Origin: JANNVZ01 sp031418455
GTDB taxonomy: Bacteria > Bacteroidota > Bacteroidia > Flavobacteriales_D > Sanyastnellaceae
Reading direction: 5' to 3'
Length of the DNA stretch: 24,095 bases
Assembly: GCA_031418455.1 (NCBI GenBank)
Contig: JANOXJ010000100.1
Location: 1-24,095, forward strand
In this document: positions 16,062 to 24,095 of the stretch, one piece after another
Numbering within the stretch: the stretch's first letter is position 1
Layout: each line of letters begins with the position of its first letter
Program-made: the position numbers and the translations under genes
Notes under the pieces: model-generated
The model's input: the letters and a program-made list of their open reading frames with translations, nothing else
Databases searched by the model: none
What the model was told of the DNA's origin: nothing

Positions 16062-17096
16062 ATGATTACAGTAAACAAACTTGGAATAATACTTTCCAAA
16101 ACCGCCCATAGTTTTGAATGCGAGGGCGTTCTTAATCCTGCTGTTATAAAAGTGGATGGCACCATCCATATGTTTTACAGAGCAGTGGCCAAAGACAACT
16201 ATTCCACCATAGGCTATTGCAACCTGTCATCGCCATTGGTGGTGCTCACGCGCAATGATGCTGCCTTGCTGTGCCCAGAGTCAGATTATGAATTTCAGGG
16301 TTTGGAGGATCCGCGCATAGTGGAAATAGAAGGCATCTACTACATGACATATACTGCCTATGATGGCATAAATGCATTGGGTGCACTGGCCACATCTACC
16401 GACCTTATGCACTGGCATAAGCATGGCATAATAGTACCTAAAATAACCTACCATGAATTTAAACACTTCATAGAATCTGAAGGAAAAATAAATGAAAAGT
16501 ACATCCGCTTCAATGAACATCAAAAGAGCCACGATAAGCAGGACAGAACGGTGTTTTTATGGGACAAGAACCTCATTTTTTTTCCAAGAAAAATAGATGG
16601 CAAATTTTGTTTCATGCACCGTATAAAGCCCGATTTACAAATAGTAGTGTCCATTGAAACTATAGAAGAACTTACGGTGGGCTTTTGGCAAAATTATTTG
16701 CTCCACTTTGACGACCATATAGTGCTGCCGCCAAAGTACGACCACGAGGTAAGTTACATAGGCGGTGGTTGCCCTCCTATAGAAACAGCAGAGGGTTGGC
16801 TGGTTATATACCATGGCGTGCACGATACTATAAAGGGTTATGTCTATTCTGCATGCGCGGCTTTGTTAGATATTAATAATCCGCAAATAGAAATTGGACG
16901 CCTGCCATACCCGTTGTTTTTTCCTGAGAAAATATGGGAGCTGAAAGGGGAAGTGAACAATGTGTGTTTTGCCACAGGTGCTATTGTAGAAGATGATACA
17001 CTGTACATTTATTACGGAGCGGCTGACGAAAGAATAGCTGTAGCATCGGTAAGCGTAAAAGAACTTTTATCCGAATTATTATTAAACAAAATCTAA
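16062..17096 (+). CDS. GH130 family mannoside phosphorylase / beta-mannosidase
   Basis: A 344-residue cytoplasmic enzyme (no signal peptide) with the five-bladed propeller signatures of GH130: ECEGVLNPAVIKVDGTIHMFYRA, then GLEDPRIVEIEGIYYMTYTAYD with the conserved EDPR (residues 82-85, Asp83 the presumed catalytic acid). Further on are FFPRKIDGKFCFMHRI and IGGGCPPIETAEGWLVIYHG. Members of this family cleave beta-1,2- or beta-1,4-mannosides using phosphate, or water in some subgroups, giving mannose-1-phosphate. Which linkage it uses cannot be told by eye. The downstream GT4 gene begins nine bases after the stop, so the two form one operon. An inverted repeat GGAAGT/ACTTCC (16027-16050) lies just upstream of the ATG and might be an operator. 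Confidence 0.88.
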   Translation: MITVNKLGIILSKTAHSFECEGVLNPAVIKVDGTIHMFYRAVAKDNYSTIGYCNLSSPLVVLTRNDAALLCPESDYEFQGLEDPRIVEIEGIYYMTYTAYDGINALGALATSTDLMHWHKHGIIVPKITYHEFKHFIESEGKINEKYIRFNEHQKSHDKQDRTVFLWDKNLIFFPRKIDGKFCFMHRIKPDLQIVVSIETIEELTVGFWQNYLLHFDDHIVLPPKYDHEVSYIGGGCPPIETAEGWLVIYHGVHDTIKGYVYSACAALLDINNPQIEIGRLPYPLFFPEKIWELKGEVNNVCFATGAIVEDDTLYIYYGAADERIAVASVSVKELLSELLLNKI

Positions 17097-17105
17097 GAAC
17101 AGAGC

Positions 17106-19499
17106 ATGAATACTTCCAACATAGTTTTAAATCAGTCGTCACATCATCTCAATTTTTGGGAAACCAGCTCGCATCTTGTGGCCATGGGTGCCAATGGCAC
17201 TATAGAAACCAAAGCGCCACTTCCTGTTGTGCTTTTTGTTACCTCGTTTCCACCAAGAGAGTGCGGCATAGCCACCTATTCGCAAGATTTAATAAATACA
17301 TTGAATATTCAATTTGCTAATTCATTTACCTGTGGCATTTGTGCACTGGAGTCGGAAACAGAACAGCACAATTATAAAGAGCAACCTCAGTTTATCCTTA
17401 ATACAGACGAGCACAATGCTTTTGTAAAAACTGCCTTTCAGATAAATAAAGATGAGAACATAAAGCTGGTAGTAATACAGCACGAGTTTGGTTTTTTTGC
17501 AGGGCATGAAAATGATTTTAAACTCTTTTTTGAGTACATAACAAAGCCCATTGTATTTGTTTTTCACACTGTGTTGCCGCAGCCTAATGTGGCTATGACC
17601 CGCAAGGTGAAGGCCATGGCCGACATTGCATCATCCATAGTAGTAATGACAACAAGCGCGGCCAATATTTTAATGAAAGACTATGATGTGCCTTGCTATT
17701 TAATAACCGTAATACCTCATGGTACACACCTGGTGCCTACGGTGAATAAGAAAAAAGTGAAGGAGCACTATCAACTCACTAACAAGAAGGTGCTATCTAC
17801 TTTTGGTTTGCTGGGTTCCAGCAAAAGCATAGAAACCACCCTTGATGCACTGCCGGAGGTAATTAAAATACATGGCGATGTTATGTTTTTGGTATTAGGC
17901 AAAACGCATCCTAACATAGTAAAGCACGATGGTGAAATATACCGCACCATGCTAGAGCAAAAGGTGAAGGATTTAAAGCTGGAACAACATGTAAGGTTTG
18001 TAAATGAGTACCTGCAACTGCCGGTGCTATTGGAATATCTGCTGCTGTCAGATATTTATTTGTTTACCTCCAAAGACCCAAACCAGGCAGTAAGTGGCAC
18101 TTTCTCGTATGCAGTAAGCAGCGGATGTCCTGTAATTTCCACACCCATACCTCATGCTAAAGAGGTGCTGAAAAACAACAACGGAATTATTATTGATTTC
18201 GAAAATTCAGCACAATTATCACAAGCCATTATTTCGCTACTAAACAATGAACAGCTAAGGGCAGAAATTTCGTCCAATAGTTTTCATAAAATGGCATCTA
18301 CTGCCTGGCAGAATTCGGCCATAGCACATGCCTTGTTGTTTGACGACCTTACGGCAAATGCTATAACACTGCAATACCGTGTGCCTGCCATTAACTTGAA
18401 TCATATAAAACAATTGACCACCAATTTTGGAATGATACAATTTTCTAAAATAGCAGTGCCCGATATACACTCAGGTTATACACTTGATGATAATGAAAGG
18501 GCATTAATAGCTACATGCCAGCATTATCAGCTTTTTAAAGATGAAAATGATTTGACGCTTATACATACTTACCTAAATTTTATAGCTTATTGTGTGCAGC
18601 CCAATGGCATGTTTTTAAATTATGTGAATGAGCAAAAAGAGTTTACCTCACAAAACGATATAGAAAATTTAGATGACAGTCAGGGCCGCGCTATATGGGC
18701 CTTAGGCTATGCAAGCTCTCTTAAGAATGTGCTGCCTCAACATATGATTACCAAGGCAGAAAATAAATTGCAGGTAGCACTATTGCATGTAGACACTATA
18801 CATTCTACACGCGCTATGGCATTTATCATAAAAGGTTTGTACTATAGAAACAGCGCGGAGAATCATGCGCAATTAGTCACATTTGCCAATAGATTGGTGC
18901 AAATGTATAAGCATGAAAAAACTGACGATTGGCATTGGTACGAAAATTATTTGACTTATGGAAATAGCCTTTTGCCGGAGGCCATGCTTTGCGCGCACAT
19001 TGCTACTAAAAACAATGTATACAAAATTGTAGCGCAGGAGAGTTTTCAGTTTTTGCTATCTAAAATATTTGTAAATGGAAGAATAAAAGTGATATCGAAC
19101 AAAGGCTGGTGCATAAAGAATAGTGATTCTGCTATGCCCGTGGGAGGCGAACAGCCTATAGATGTGGCCTATACCATTATGGCATTAGAAAAATTTTATA
19201 ATGCCTTCAAAAAAGCTGATTACAAGAAAAAAGCAAACAAAGCATTTAATTGGTTTCTGGGCGACAATCATTTAAATCAAATAGTGTACAACCCATGCAC
19301 AGGTGGCAGTTATGATGGAGTAGAGGAACACAACATTAATCTTAATCAGGGTGCAGAGTCTACATTAAGTTATTTGCTGGCGCGCTTGTCAGTAGAGAGA
19401 ATGAATGAAGCTGATAAATCTTACAGCAAAACAATCATAGGCAACGCACCAACTGCAAAAGCTATGGCAAATAGTTTTGCTATAGAATCCATTCATTAA
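17106..19499 (+). CDS. GT4 glycosyltransferase with C-terminal (alpha/alpha) helical domain
   Basis: This 797-residue protein has two parts. Residues 40-430 form a GT-B glycosyltransferase: PLPVVLFVTSFPPRECGIATYSQDL, IQHEFGFFAG, VFVFHTVLPQP, VIPHGTH, VMFLVLGKTHPN, and a donor-binding site near residues 320-353 (SDIYLFTSKDPNQAVSGTFS ... GCPVISTPIPHAKE). The last Glu of the EX7E-type motif is kept, but the first position is less clear. Residues 440-780 are mostly helical, with KTDDWHWYENYLTYGNSLLP near 607 and an AMPVGGEQPIDVAYTIMALE segment, like the (alpha/alpha)6 domains fused to GT4 enzymes in other bacteria. There is no signal peptide. It follows the GH130 gene at nine bases, suggesting that one enzyme builds and the other breaks (or the reverse reaction builds) the same mannoside; this is inference. 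Confidence 0.85.
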   Translation: MNTSNIVLNQSSHHLNFWETSSHLVAMGANGTIETKAPLPVVLFVTSFPPRECGIATYSQDLINTLNIQFANSFTCGICALESETEQHNYKEQPQFILNTDEHNAFVKTAFQINKDENIKLVVIQHEFGFFAGHENDFKLFFEYITKPIVFVFHTVLPQPNVAMTRKVKAMADIASSIVVMTTSAANILMKDYDVPCYLITVIPHGTHLVPTVNKKKVKEHYQLTNKKVLSTFGLLGSSKSIETTLDALPEVIKIHGDVMFLVLGKTHPNIVKHDGEIYRTMLEQKVKDLKLEQHVRFVNEYLQLPVLLEYLLLSDIYLFTSKDPNQAVSGTFSYAVSSGCPVISTPIPHAKEVLKNNNGIIIDFENSAQLSQAIISLLNNEQLRAEISSNSFHKMASTAWQNSAIAHALLFDDLTANAITLQYRVPAINLNHIKQLTTNFGMIQFSKIAVPDIHSGYTLDDNERALIATCQHYQLFKDENDLTLIHTYLNFIAYCVQPNGMFLNYVNEQKEFTSQNDIENLDDSQGRAIWALGYASSLKNVLPQHMITKAENKLQVALLHVDTIHSTRAMAFIIKGLYYRNSAENHAQLVTFANRLVQMYKHEKTDDWHWYENYLTYGNSLLPEAMLCAHIATKNNVYKIVAQESFQFLLSKIFVNGRIKVISNKGWCIKNSDSAMPVGGEQPIDVAYTIMALEKFYNAFKKADYKKKANKAFNWFLGDNHLNQIVYNPCTGGSYDGVEEHNINLNQGAESTLSYLLARLSVERMNEADKSYSKTIIGNAPTAKAMANSFAIESIH

Positions 19500-19622
19500 T
19501 TGTTGCCTATGCATTATTGCTCATTTGTACCACGCTCATTCTTATTCTGTGCAGCAGTTATGAGTTATTTATGCCCGGCAACACACATCACTCTTTCATA
19601 CAACACCTAAGCAACTGAGGCC
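19500..19622. other. Convergent intergenic region
   Basis: This 123-bp gap separates the ends of the GT4 gene and the minus-strand PNGase F-like gene. I see no strong hairpin with a T-tract on either strand, so the terminators are not evident. Confidence 0.4.
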
Positions 19623-22600
19623 CTACTCAATTATTAATTTAATGCTACTCATTTTATCCCCATCGGATACTATGAGAGAATAAATACCCGGAGCATAATG
19701 CGCTGTGTTGAGCTGTGGCATTTCATTTTCGCTTGCGCGGTCCCAGTGCTCGTTCATTATTAGTTTTCCGGTAGCGTCATATAGTTTGCATTCTATTTTT
19801 CTGTCGAATCCTATGGCTTGTATGGTGCAACTTAGCTTTGCAGGATTGGGATATACCTGCAAGGTGGCTGTGTGTTTGCTTAATTCGTCTACAGCTACCA
19901 GGTTGGTAGCAAAGTAAAAATACTGGTCTGCCTCTTTGCCAAAATCGGGTTCAAAATATTTGAAATCGGAACCGCCTGCGCGCTTCAATTTGCAATAGCC
20001 ATTGCCATCGTTATTGGCAAAAAAGGAAAGGCCATCTTCGCCTGTGTCGCTCAGGTGAAAGTGATAGCAGCCTTCGTTGAGCACCACCGTGTCTTTAAAG
20101 AGTGTGTTGGCCGTAGGGAAATTACTTCTGCTATATATTACATTGTCGTTAATATCCGAAAGGGTGTAAGAGCTTTGCCAGTTGGCACCGTTAGTCTTTA
20201 AGAATATAACCAGCCTGTTGTCGTCCAGGTTGGTATATTGGTATATAGGAGGCCTTGTAAATTGTGTTTCGGCATAGTTGTTACTCGTGTTTTCGTCAGC
20301 ACCATTGGCACTGTAGCCAAGCTGAATATAAAAAGTAAGTTGGTCGCTTGCTCCACCTTGCCACATCATGGCATCTGAACTTTGCAGTGTTATTTCTTCT
20401 TTTTGGTGTGGCAAAATATTGCCTGTCCAATGATAGGTGTGTGGCGCACCGCCTACTACACCAAATACTATGTTCAAATCGGTAAGCGGCTCAGAGCCTT
20501 TGTTCCTTAGTATAAATTTAGGATTGTCGCACATAGGATTCCAGCGGCTGTGTATCTTCCAGTTGCTTGGGGCTGTTATCATATCTATTTCTGGATCGTG
20601 CGCGTGGTGCATAATTCCGTAGCCCACCAGTGTGCCAAAAAATACATAATTGCCATAAGGGTCGTAGCTTATGTTGTAGTCTATATTTATAGAATCTTCA
20701 TCGGCCACATGCGGAGTCAGTTCAAATTCTTTGGTAGTGGAGTTCATGCCCGGGCACCAACCGGCACGGTCATATATCCATGTGCCACCTTGCGGATATA
20801 GCGGATTGGTGCCGCACTCCTGCAATATGTCCCACTGCCATTGTTGCACTCCATTTACTTCCACTTTTTGCATGTTGTTGCAAAACTCTCCACAGTTGTT
20901 GTTGTCAGCCCCAAAGCCATGGCCTGTGTTGGTGGTTATCAATTTCCATCCCACCTCATCGGGCATTTTTTCTATGGACTTGTCTACTACCACATTGTCA
21001 AAATTGTTGAGGCCCAGATTGGCGTCCCAAACTTTTTCTACACGCAACACATCTCTTTCAGGTGTGCCTTCTATAAATAGAAATTTCATGTCCAACAATT
21101 CTTGCCAGTTACCTGCTTCTAATTCCACAGAGTCGCGCAGTAGGGGGGCCCAGTCTGTTACATCTGTCACCCATGTCCAGCCATCATTGCCCAGGTCTAG
21201 CTGTATGCCATACATGGTTATAAATCTGTTTAGCTCAAATCTGTTTACTACCTCATAGGGTGCCTGGTAGTAGGGTATATCATTGTTGTTTAAAGTGTAT
21301 TCCGCTTCGTTCAATACTTCATTTATGGTGTCGCCACTAGTAGTAATTGTATAGCTGTTTTGCACATACCAGTCGTAAGTTACTTCTGTAGCTGTGGGCT
21401 GGTTGTTCCACTCCTCATAGTGAGCTATGGAAACAGGTGGCACAGTTTCTACCCACTCACCAGTGGTAGTAACTGAGGCAGTTACATATTGGCCGTTGTT
21501 ATAAAATCTTGCTTGTGGTTTATGATAATCGTAAGAAAAATTGCGCCACAACTCTTCGCCTTTGTAGGCCACACGTGCCGCGTTGCCGTGCATCCACGCA
21601 TGTCTGTCGTGTCCGCTTGCATCCAGCACCTGCTCTCCGTTTTCATTGTTGAATTGGTAGTACACCTGCAAATTGCTCCAGTTTGGATGACCAGCATTTA
21701 AGTCAATATTCATCCATTCGGAAATGGTGGTGGCATCTAGCTCGGTGTTGAACACAGCAAACTCGTCTATGTTGCCATTGTAAAAATTGTCCCAAGTAAC
21801 AGCACCACCAATGCTGAATTCTGTAATGCCAGCCATAGAGTTGTCCATATTGGTACCTGAGTGCCACAGCGCACCATTCTTATAAATTTTCATGCTGCCT
21901 GTGGTGGTGTTTTTAGTAAAACACCAGTGATTCCATTTGCCTTCTATATCAGCCGTGGTAGCGGCTTTGTCTATACGGTCGTATCCGCCATCATTGCCGG
22001 CATCCCAGTATATGCGGCTATTGCTCCATGGTAGGTGCACATTTAATAAGCGTTGGTTTTGCGCTCCACGTCCTTCTAGCAATGTACCGTCCTGTGGTTG
22101 TGCAGCTGGGTTGCCATAGTTCCAAAACATTATGGATATTTCTTCATCCACATCAGCAAAAACTTCTGCGGGCACTTTCACCTCGTCTTGCCAATCCATT
22201 CTCATGTAATTGTCATTAGCAGGTATATTAATCTCGCATGGAGAGCCGAACGCCAAAGAAACACACGCAGGCGCAGTGGCTTGACTTTGCGAATTGGAAT
22301 AGCTTAAATCAATTATCAAATGCGAAACACCATCCCACAAAAAGGGCGTTTCTAAAAAGAATTCTTGCCAGCCATTGCCCTCTATTAAAACATCGCTGCT
22401 ATATACTTCTACCAAATTTTGTGTAACCAATGCCACCAAATCAGGTTGGTTTGTAAGCGCCATTTTAATTTTTAAAAATTGAAATGAGGCAGGCATTCCG
22501 CTAAAGTTTAAAGCTATTTTTTGTATGGGTGCACTGGCTAAAAATGCATTGGAAGTAAGTTCGCTGGCACTATAGAGGTATTGTGTGCGCTGCTGATTGT

Positions 22601-23099
22601 TAGTGGTAAATGGCCCGGCAAGAAGTAGTTCATCACCCGATATTTCCACCGAAGCTTCGCTAAGCATTTCTGTTACTTCCAGGTGAGTTTGCTCATATTG
22701 GCGCGTTATCACAGCTGCCTGGCTGGTCATGTTTGCAACATCAAAATTCTGATTGTTGATGAGGTATTCAGGAAAGGCAGACAACAAACTGTCTAGCACA
22801 CCTGTGTGCTGGTGCAGGTAGGTGTAGGTAAGGTAGTCCCACTCGCCACAAGGAAAGCCAAGGTTGCCAGCAGTGCCATCTTCAAAACATTTTAAGTTGT
22901 AATACATCAGAATTTTCTGATAGTCCACACCATTGTTGCTTGGCGGAAAATTGAACCATCTGCGGCCCGGTGAATCATATGCATTGGCAGGATTGTTTTG
23001 CGCTGCGTGGGTATATGTCTGCACTACTGTGGTGTCGCCAGGCTGTGCATTGGCTACAATAGATGCAATAAAGATGGTAAAGGTTATAAGGTGCTTCAT
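19623..23099 (-). CDS. PNGase F-like secreted protein with LamG-type insertion and T9SS tail
   Basis: The 1158-residue protein starts with a signal peptide (MKHLITFTIFIASIVANA, then QPGD). Residues 60-95 (KILMYYNLKCFEDG...CGEWDYLTYTYL) match the start of the PNGase F N-domain, with Asp88 at the place of catalytic Asp60. The match resumes at residue 625 (RFITMYGIQLDLGNDG...TDVTDW), including Glu677 at the likely place of Glu118. It continues with the C-domain: TNTGHGFGADNNNCGEFC (Glu738 for Glu206), then QECGTNPLYPQGGTW and IYDRAGWCPGMN. Between the two halves lie about 520 residues with a ConA-like/LamG domain (309-482: ISIMFWNYG, WNHWCFTKN, NIDEFAVFN). The last 80 residues (VYPNPAKLSCTI...) are a T9SS type A domain. 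The family cuts N-glycans from asparagine; activity and substrate here are inferred. The LamG part may bind glycans. Confidence 0.87.
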   Translation of the reverse strand: MKHLITFTIFIASIVANAQPGDTTVVQTYTHAAQNNPANAYDSPGRRWFNFPPSNNGVDYQKILMYYNLKCFEDGTAGNLGFPCGEWDYLTYTYLHQHTGVLDSLLSAFPEYLINNQNFDVANMTSQAAVITRQYEQTHLEVTEMLSEASVEISGDELLLAGPFTTNNQQRTQYLYSASELTSNAFLASAPIQKIALNFSGMPASFQFLKIKMALTNQPDLVALVTQNLVEVYSSDVLIEGNGWQEFFLETPFLWDGVSHLIIDLSYSNSQSQATAPACVSLAFGSPCEINIPANDNYMRMDWQDEVKVPAEVFADVDEEISIMFWNYGNPAAQPQDGTLLEGRGAQNQRLLNVHLPWSNSRIYWDAGNDGGYDRIDKAATTADIEGKWNHWCFTKNTTTGSMKIYKNGALWHSGTNMDNSMAGITEFSIGGAVTWDNFYNGNIDEFAVFNTELDATTISEWMNIDLNAGHPNWSNLQVYYQFNNENGEQVLDASGHDRHAWMHGNAARVAYKGEELWRNFSYDYHKPQARFYNNGQYVTASVTTTGEWVETVPPVSIAHYEEWNNQPTATEVTYDWYVQNSYTITTSGDTINEVLNEAEYTLNNNDIPYYQAPYEVVNRFELNRFITMYGIQLDLGNDGWTWVTDVTDWAPLLRDSVELEAGNWQELLDMKFLFIEGTPERDVLRVEKVWDANLGLNNFDNVVVDKSIEKMPDEVGWKLITTNTGHGFGADNNNCGEFCNNMQKVEVNGVQQWQWDILQECGTNPLYPQGGTWIYDRAGWCPGMNSTTKEFELTPHVADEDSINIDYNISYDPYGNYVFFGTLVGYGIMHHAHDPEIDMITAPSNWKIHSRWNPMCDNPKFILRNKGSEPLTDLNIVFGVVGGAPHTYHWTGNILPHQKEEITLQSSDAMMWQGGASDQLTFYIQLGYSANGADENTSNNYAETQFTRPPIYQYTNLDDNRLVIFLKTNGANWQSSYTLSDINDNVIYSRSNFPTANTLFKDTVVLNEGCYHFHLSDTGEDGLSFFANNDGNGYCKLKRAGGSDFKYFEPDFGKEADQYFYFATNLVAVDELSKHTATLQVYPNPAKLSCTIQAIGFDRKIECKLYDATGKLIMNEHWDRASENEMPQLNTAHYAPGIYSLIVSDGDKMSSIKLIIE

Positions 23100-23328
23100 A
23101 AAAATTTAATCAGGTAATTCTGCTGGCAAATTAGATAGAGTTAATAGTTCTATTAAAATTAAATTATAAGATGTTTTGTATCCTGTCATGCATTTATTGG
23201 CAATTTTTATTTTCAGTAAAACTTGGTCATTAGCTATAAAGAGATTTTTAGGTCGCGAATATGTTCATTAGTATTGCCATAGTATTTATCTTTAAACTTT
23301 AAATAGAAATGCATCTATAGATTGTAAA
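23100..23328. promoter_or_regulatory. Divergent promoter region
   Basis: The PNGase F-like gene (minus) and the small lipoprotein gene (plus) start on opposite sides of this 229-bp AT-rich stretch, so it must hold both promoters. On the plus strand TATCTTTA (about 23286) is one base from the Bacteroidota -7 consensus TAnnTTTG. On the minus strand a TAATTTG appears near 23127. Neither has a clear -33 TTG at standard spacing. Confidence 0.35.
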
Positions 23329-23748
23329 ATGAAAAAGGTTGTATTTATTCTGATATTGTTGACATTAGCATTTGCTTGCCAAAAGCACAGCATGCGCGGC
23401 AAGTACGACTATTTAGTAGGTACTTGGACTGCTCATTCAAGCCAGTGGTGCTCTGCAGATTCTGCCAATTCATGCCATTTTGAATTGGAGTTTACTAATA
23501 ATGCGAACGTTATATTTAGGAAGAATGGAGAGGAGAAAAAGTTTGATATTATTAGTAAGCGTTACGAAACCTACTCAGATTATAAAATATGGTATCGGTT
23601 TGTATTGGATAATGACGAAACTTTAGCCGTAGAAACGGAAGCTGTTGCAGGTTTTGGATTTAATACCATTTTGATTACCTCGCATCGCGATTTTTTTGAA
23701 TGCGCCAATGACTCCGCTATATACCGCCCCCTGGGCAGAGCCATGTAA
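23329..23748 (+). CDS. Small putative lipoprotein, unknown function
   Basis: The 139-residue product begins MKKVVFILILLTLAFAC, where Cys17 ends a lipobox-like stretch (AFAC), so it is probably a lipoprotein of the cell envelope. The mature part (GKYDYLVGTWTAHS, CHFELEFTNNANVIFRKNGE, KIWYRFVLDNDETLAVETEA, NTILITSHRDFFECA) looks like an antiparallel beta-barrel, similar in layout to lipocalin-like 'GTW' proteins. Three Cys after the lipobox could form disulphides. I do not recognise the family firmly and cannot give a function. It is transcribed away from the PNGase F-like gene. Confidence 0.72.
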   Translation: MKKVVFILILLTLAFACQKHSMRGKYDYLVGTWTAHSSQWCSADSANSCHFELEFTNNANVIFRKNGEEKKFDIISKRYETYSDYKIWYRFVLDNDETLAVETEAVAGFGFNTILITSHRDFFECANDSAIYRPLGRAM

Positions 23749-23754
23749 CTCCAA

Positions 23755-23823
23755 ACCCCAAAAAGGGGTATAAATAGTATGACTTTAGCCTTAATTCTAT
23801 TTGGATTAGGCCATAAAAAAGTC
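23755..23823 (+). terminator. Possible terminator: two hairpins after the lipoprotein gene
   Basis: ACCCC/GGGGT with an AAAAA loop (23755-23769) begins seven bases after the stop. A second, bulged stem pairs GACTTT (23781-23786) with AAAGTC (23818-23823) and GCCTTAAT with ATTAGGC inside. Neither is followed by a clean T-tract on the plus strand, so the call is tentative. Confidence 0.4.
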
Positions 23824-23885
23824 ACTTAACAAAACTGATCAGGTAGTTTTTACTCCATCTTTGTACCAAACCACCATTGAATACT

Positions 23886-24095
23886 ATGAAAAAAATATTG
23901 GGCCTTTTGTTGCTATTGGCTGGTGTTGCCAAAACGAATGCACAAACCGATAGCAATTATGTAGAAATAGGCATTAACACACTGCGCATTGTAAGCGTGC
24001 TTATAGACGACAGGCCTACGGATTTTGATGTGTGGAATCCGTACATGTTTACCTTTGAAGGGCATGCTAAACATATAAGCCTACGCGTAGGCTTT
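23886..24095 (+). CDS. Exported protein of unknown function, N-terminal part only
   Basis: The frame is open from ATG 23886 to the right edge (70 codons). It begins with a clear signal peptide (MKKILGLLLLLAGVAKTNA, then QTDSN). The visible mature part (NYVEIGINTLRIVSVLIDDR ... FDVWNPYMFTFEGHAKHISL) has alternating residues like a beta-strand-rich outer-membrane protein, ending RVGF at the edge. The family cannot be named from so little. CATCTTTG about 15-20 bases upstream is one base from the -7 promoter consensus. Confidence 0.7.
   Translation, partial: MKKILGLLLLLAGVAKTNAQTDSNYVEIGINTLRIVSVLIDDRPTDFDVWNPYMFTFEGHAKHISLRVGF

Noticed and set aside
20731..21258. 175-codon plus-strand open frame
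   Set aside because: It is antisense to the well-supported PNGase F-like gene and rich in Cys, Ser and Pro without any motif.
1..24095. CRISPR array, tRNA or rRNA genes
   Set aside because: No regularly spaced short repeats, cloverleaf with a TTCRANNC arm or rRNA-like conserved sequence were seen.

Overview
The window looks like a chromosomal piece of a Bacteroidota bacterium, probably Flavobacteriia, Chitinophagia or a relative. Three long secreted proteins end in type A sorting domains of the type IX secretion system (T9SS, Por_Secre_tail), with the usual 'YPNP' start. The other typical traits are a giant PKD/Ig-like surface protein, a FecA-type TonB-dependent receptor, AT-rich spacers and mostly weak Shine-Dalgarno sequences. 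No tRNA, rRNA, CRISPR array, transposase or phage gene was recognised.

Left part (1-11449) is a secretome region. A giant Cys-rich PKD/Ig-like protein occupies the minus strand from 4985 and runs off the left edge, so its C-terminus is missing. A 700-bp spacer follows, with a cluster of hairpins, an 18-bp perfect palindrome and a 157-bp element with 25-bp terminal inverted repeats that looks like a MITE. Next comes an M43 (pappalysin-type) metalloprotease with a beta-helix region and a T9SS tail. It is broken into two overlapping frames (5687-6553 and 6550-9660) by an in-frame stop plus a frameshift just before the zinc-binding motif. After a good hairpin terminator lies a 575-aa SBBP-type beta-propeller protein with a T9SS tail.

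Middle part (11450-15118) has small and mobile-looking elements. A hairpin-rich spacer leads to an 83-aa muconolactone-isomerase-like protein. A TonB-dependent receptor (12473-14665) is bracketed by two related copies of a roughly 230-bp repeat (12019-12240 and 14708-14944). Each copy has internal inverted repeats that could fold into a long hairpin.

Right part (15119-24095) holds an 85-aa Ala/Lys/His-rich helical protein overlapping a Blc-type lipocalin, then a tight two-gene unit of a GH130 mannoside phosphorylase/mannosidase and a GT4 glycosyltransferase with a C-terminal helical domain. Convergent to this is a 1158-aa PNGase F-like secreted protein (minus strand, 23099-19623). Its N-terminal catalytic domain is interrupted by about 520 residues containing a LamG/ConA-like domain, yet the three PNGase F catalytic acids appear to be kept. 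A small putative lipoprotein and the start of another exported protein (cut by the right edge) finish the window.

Taken together, the genes suggest a surface-attached or polymer-feeding bacterium: an adhesin-like protein, a secreted protease, a possible secreted deglycosylase, an uptake receptor and a mannoside-handling pair. No single pathway unites the whole window.
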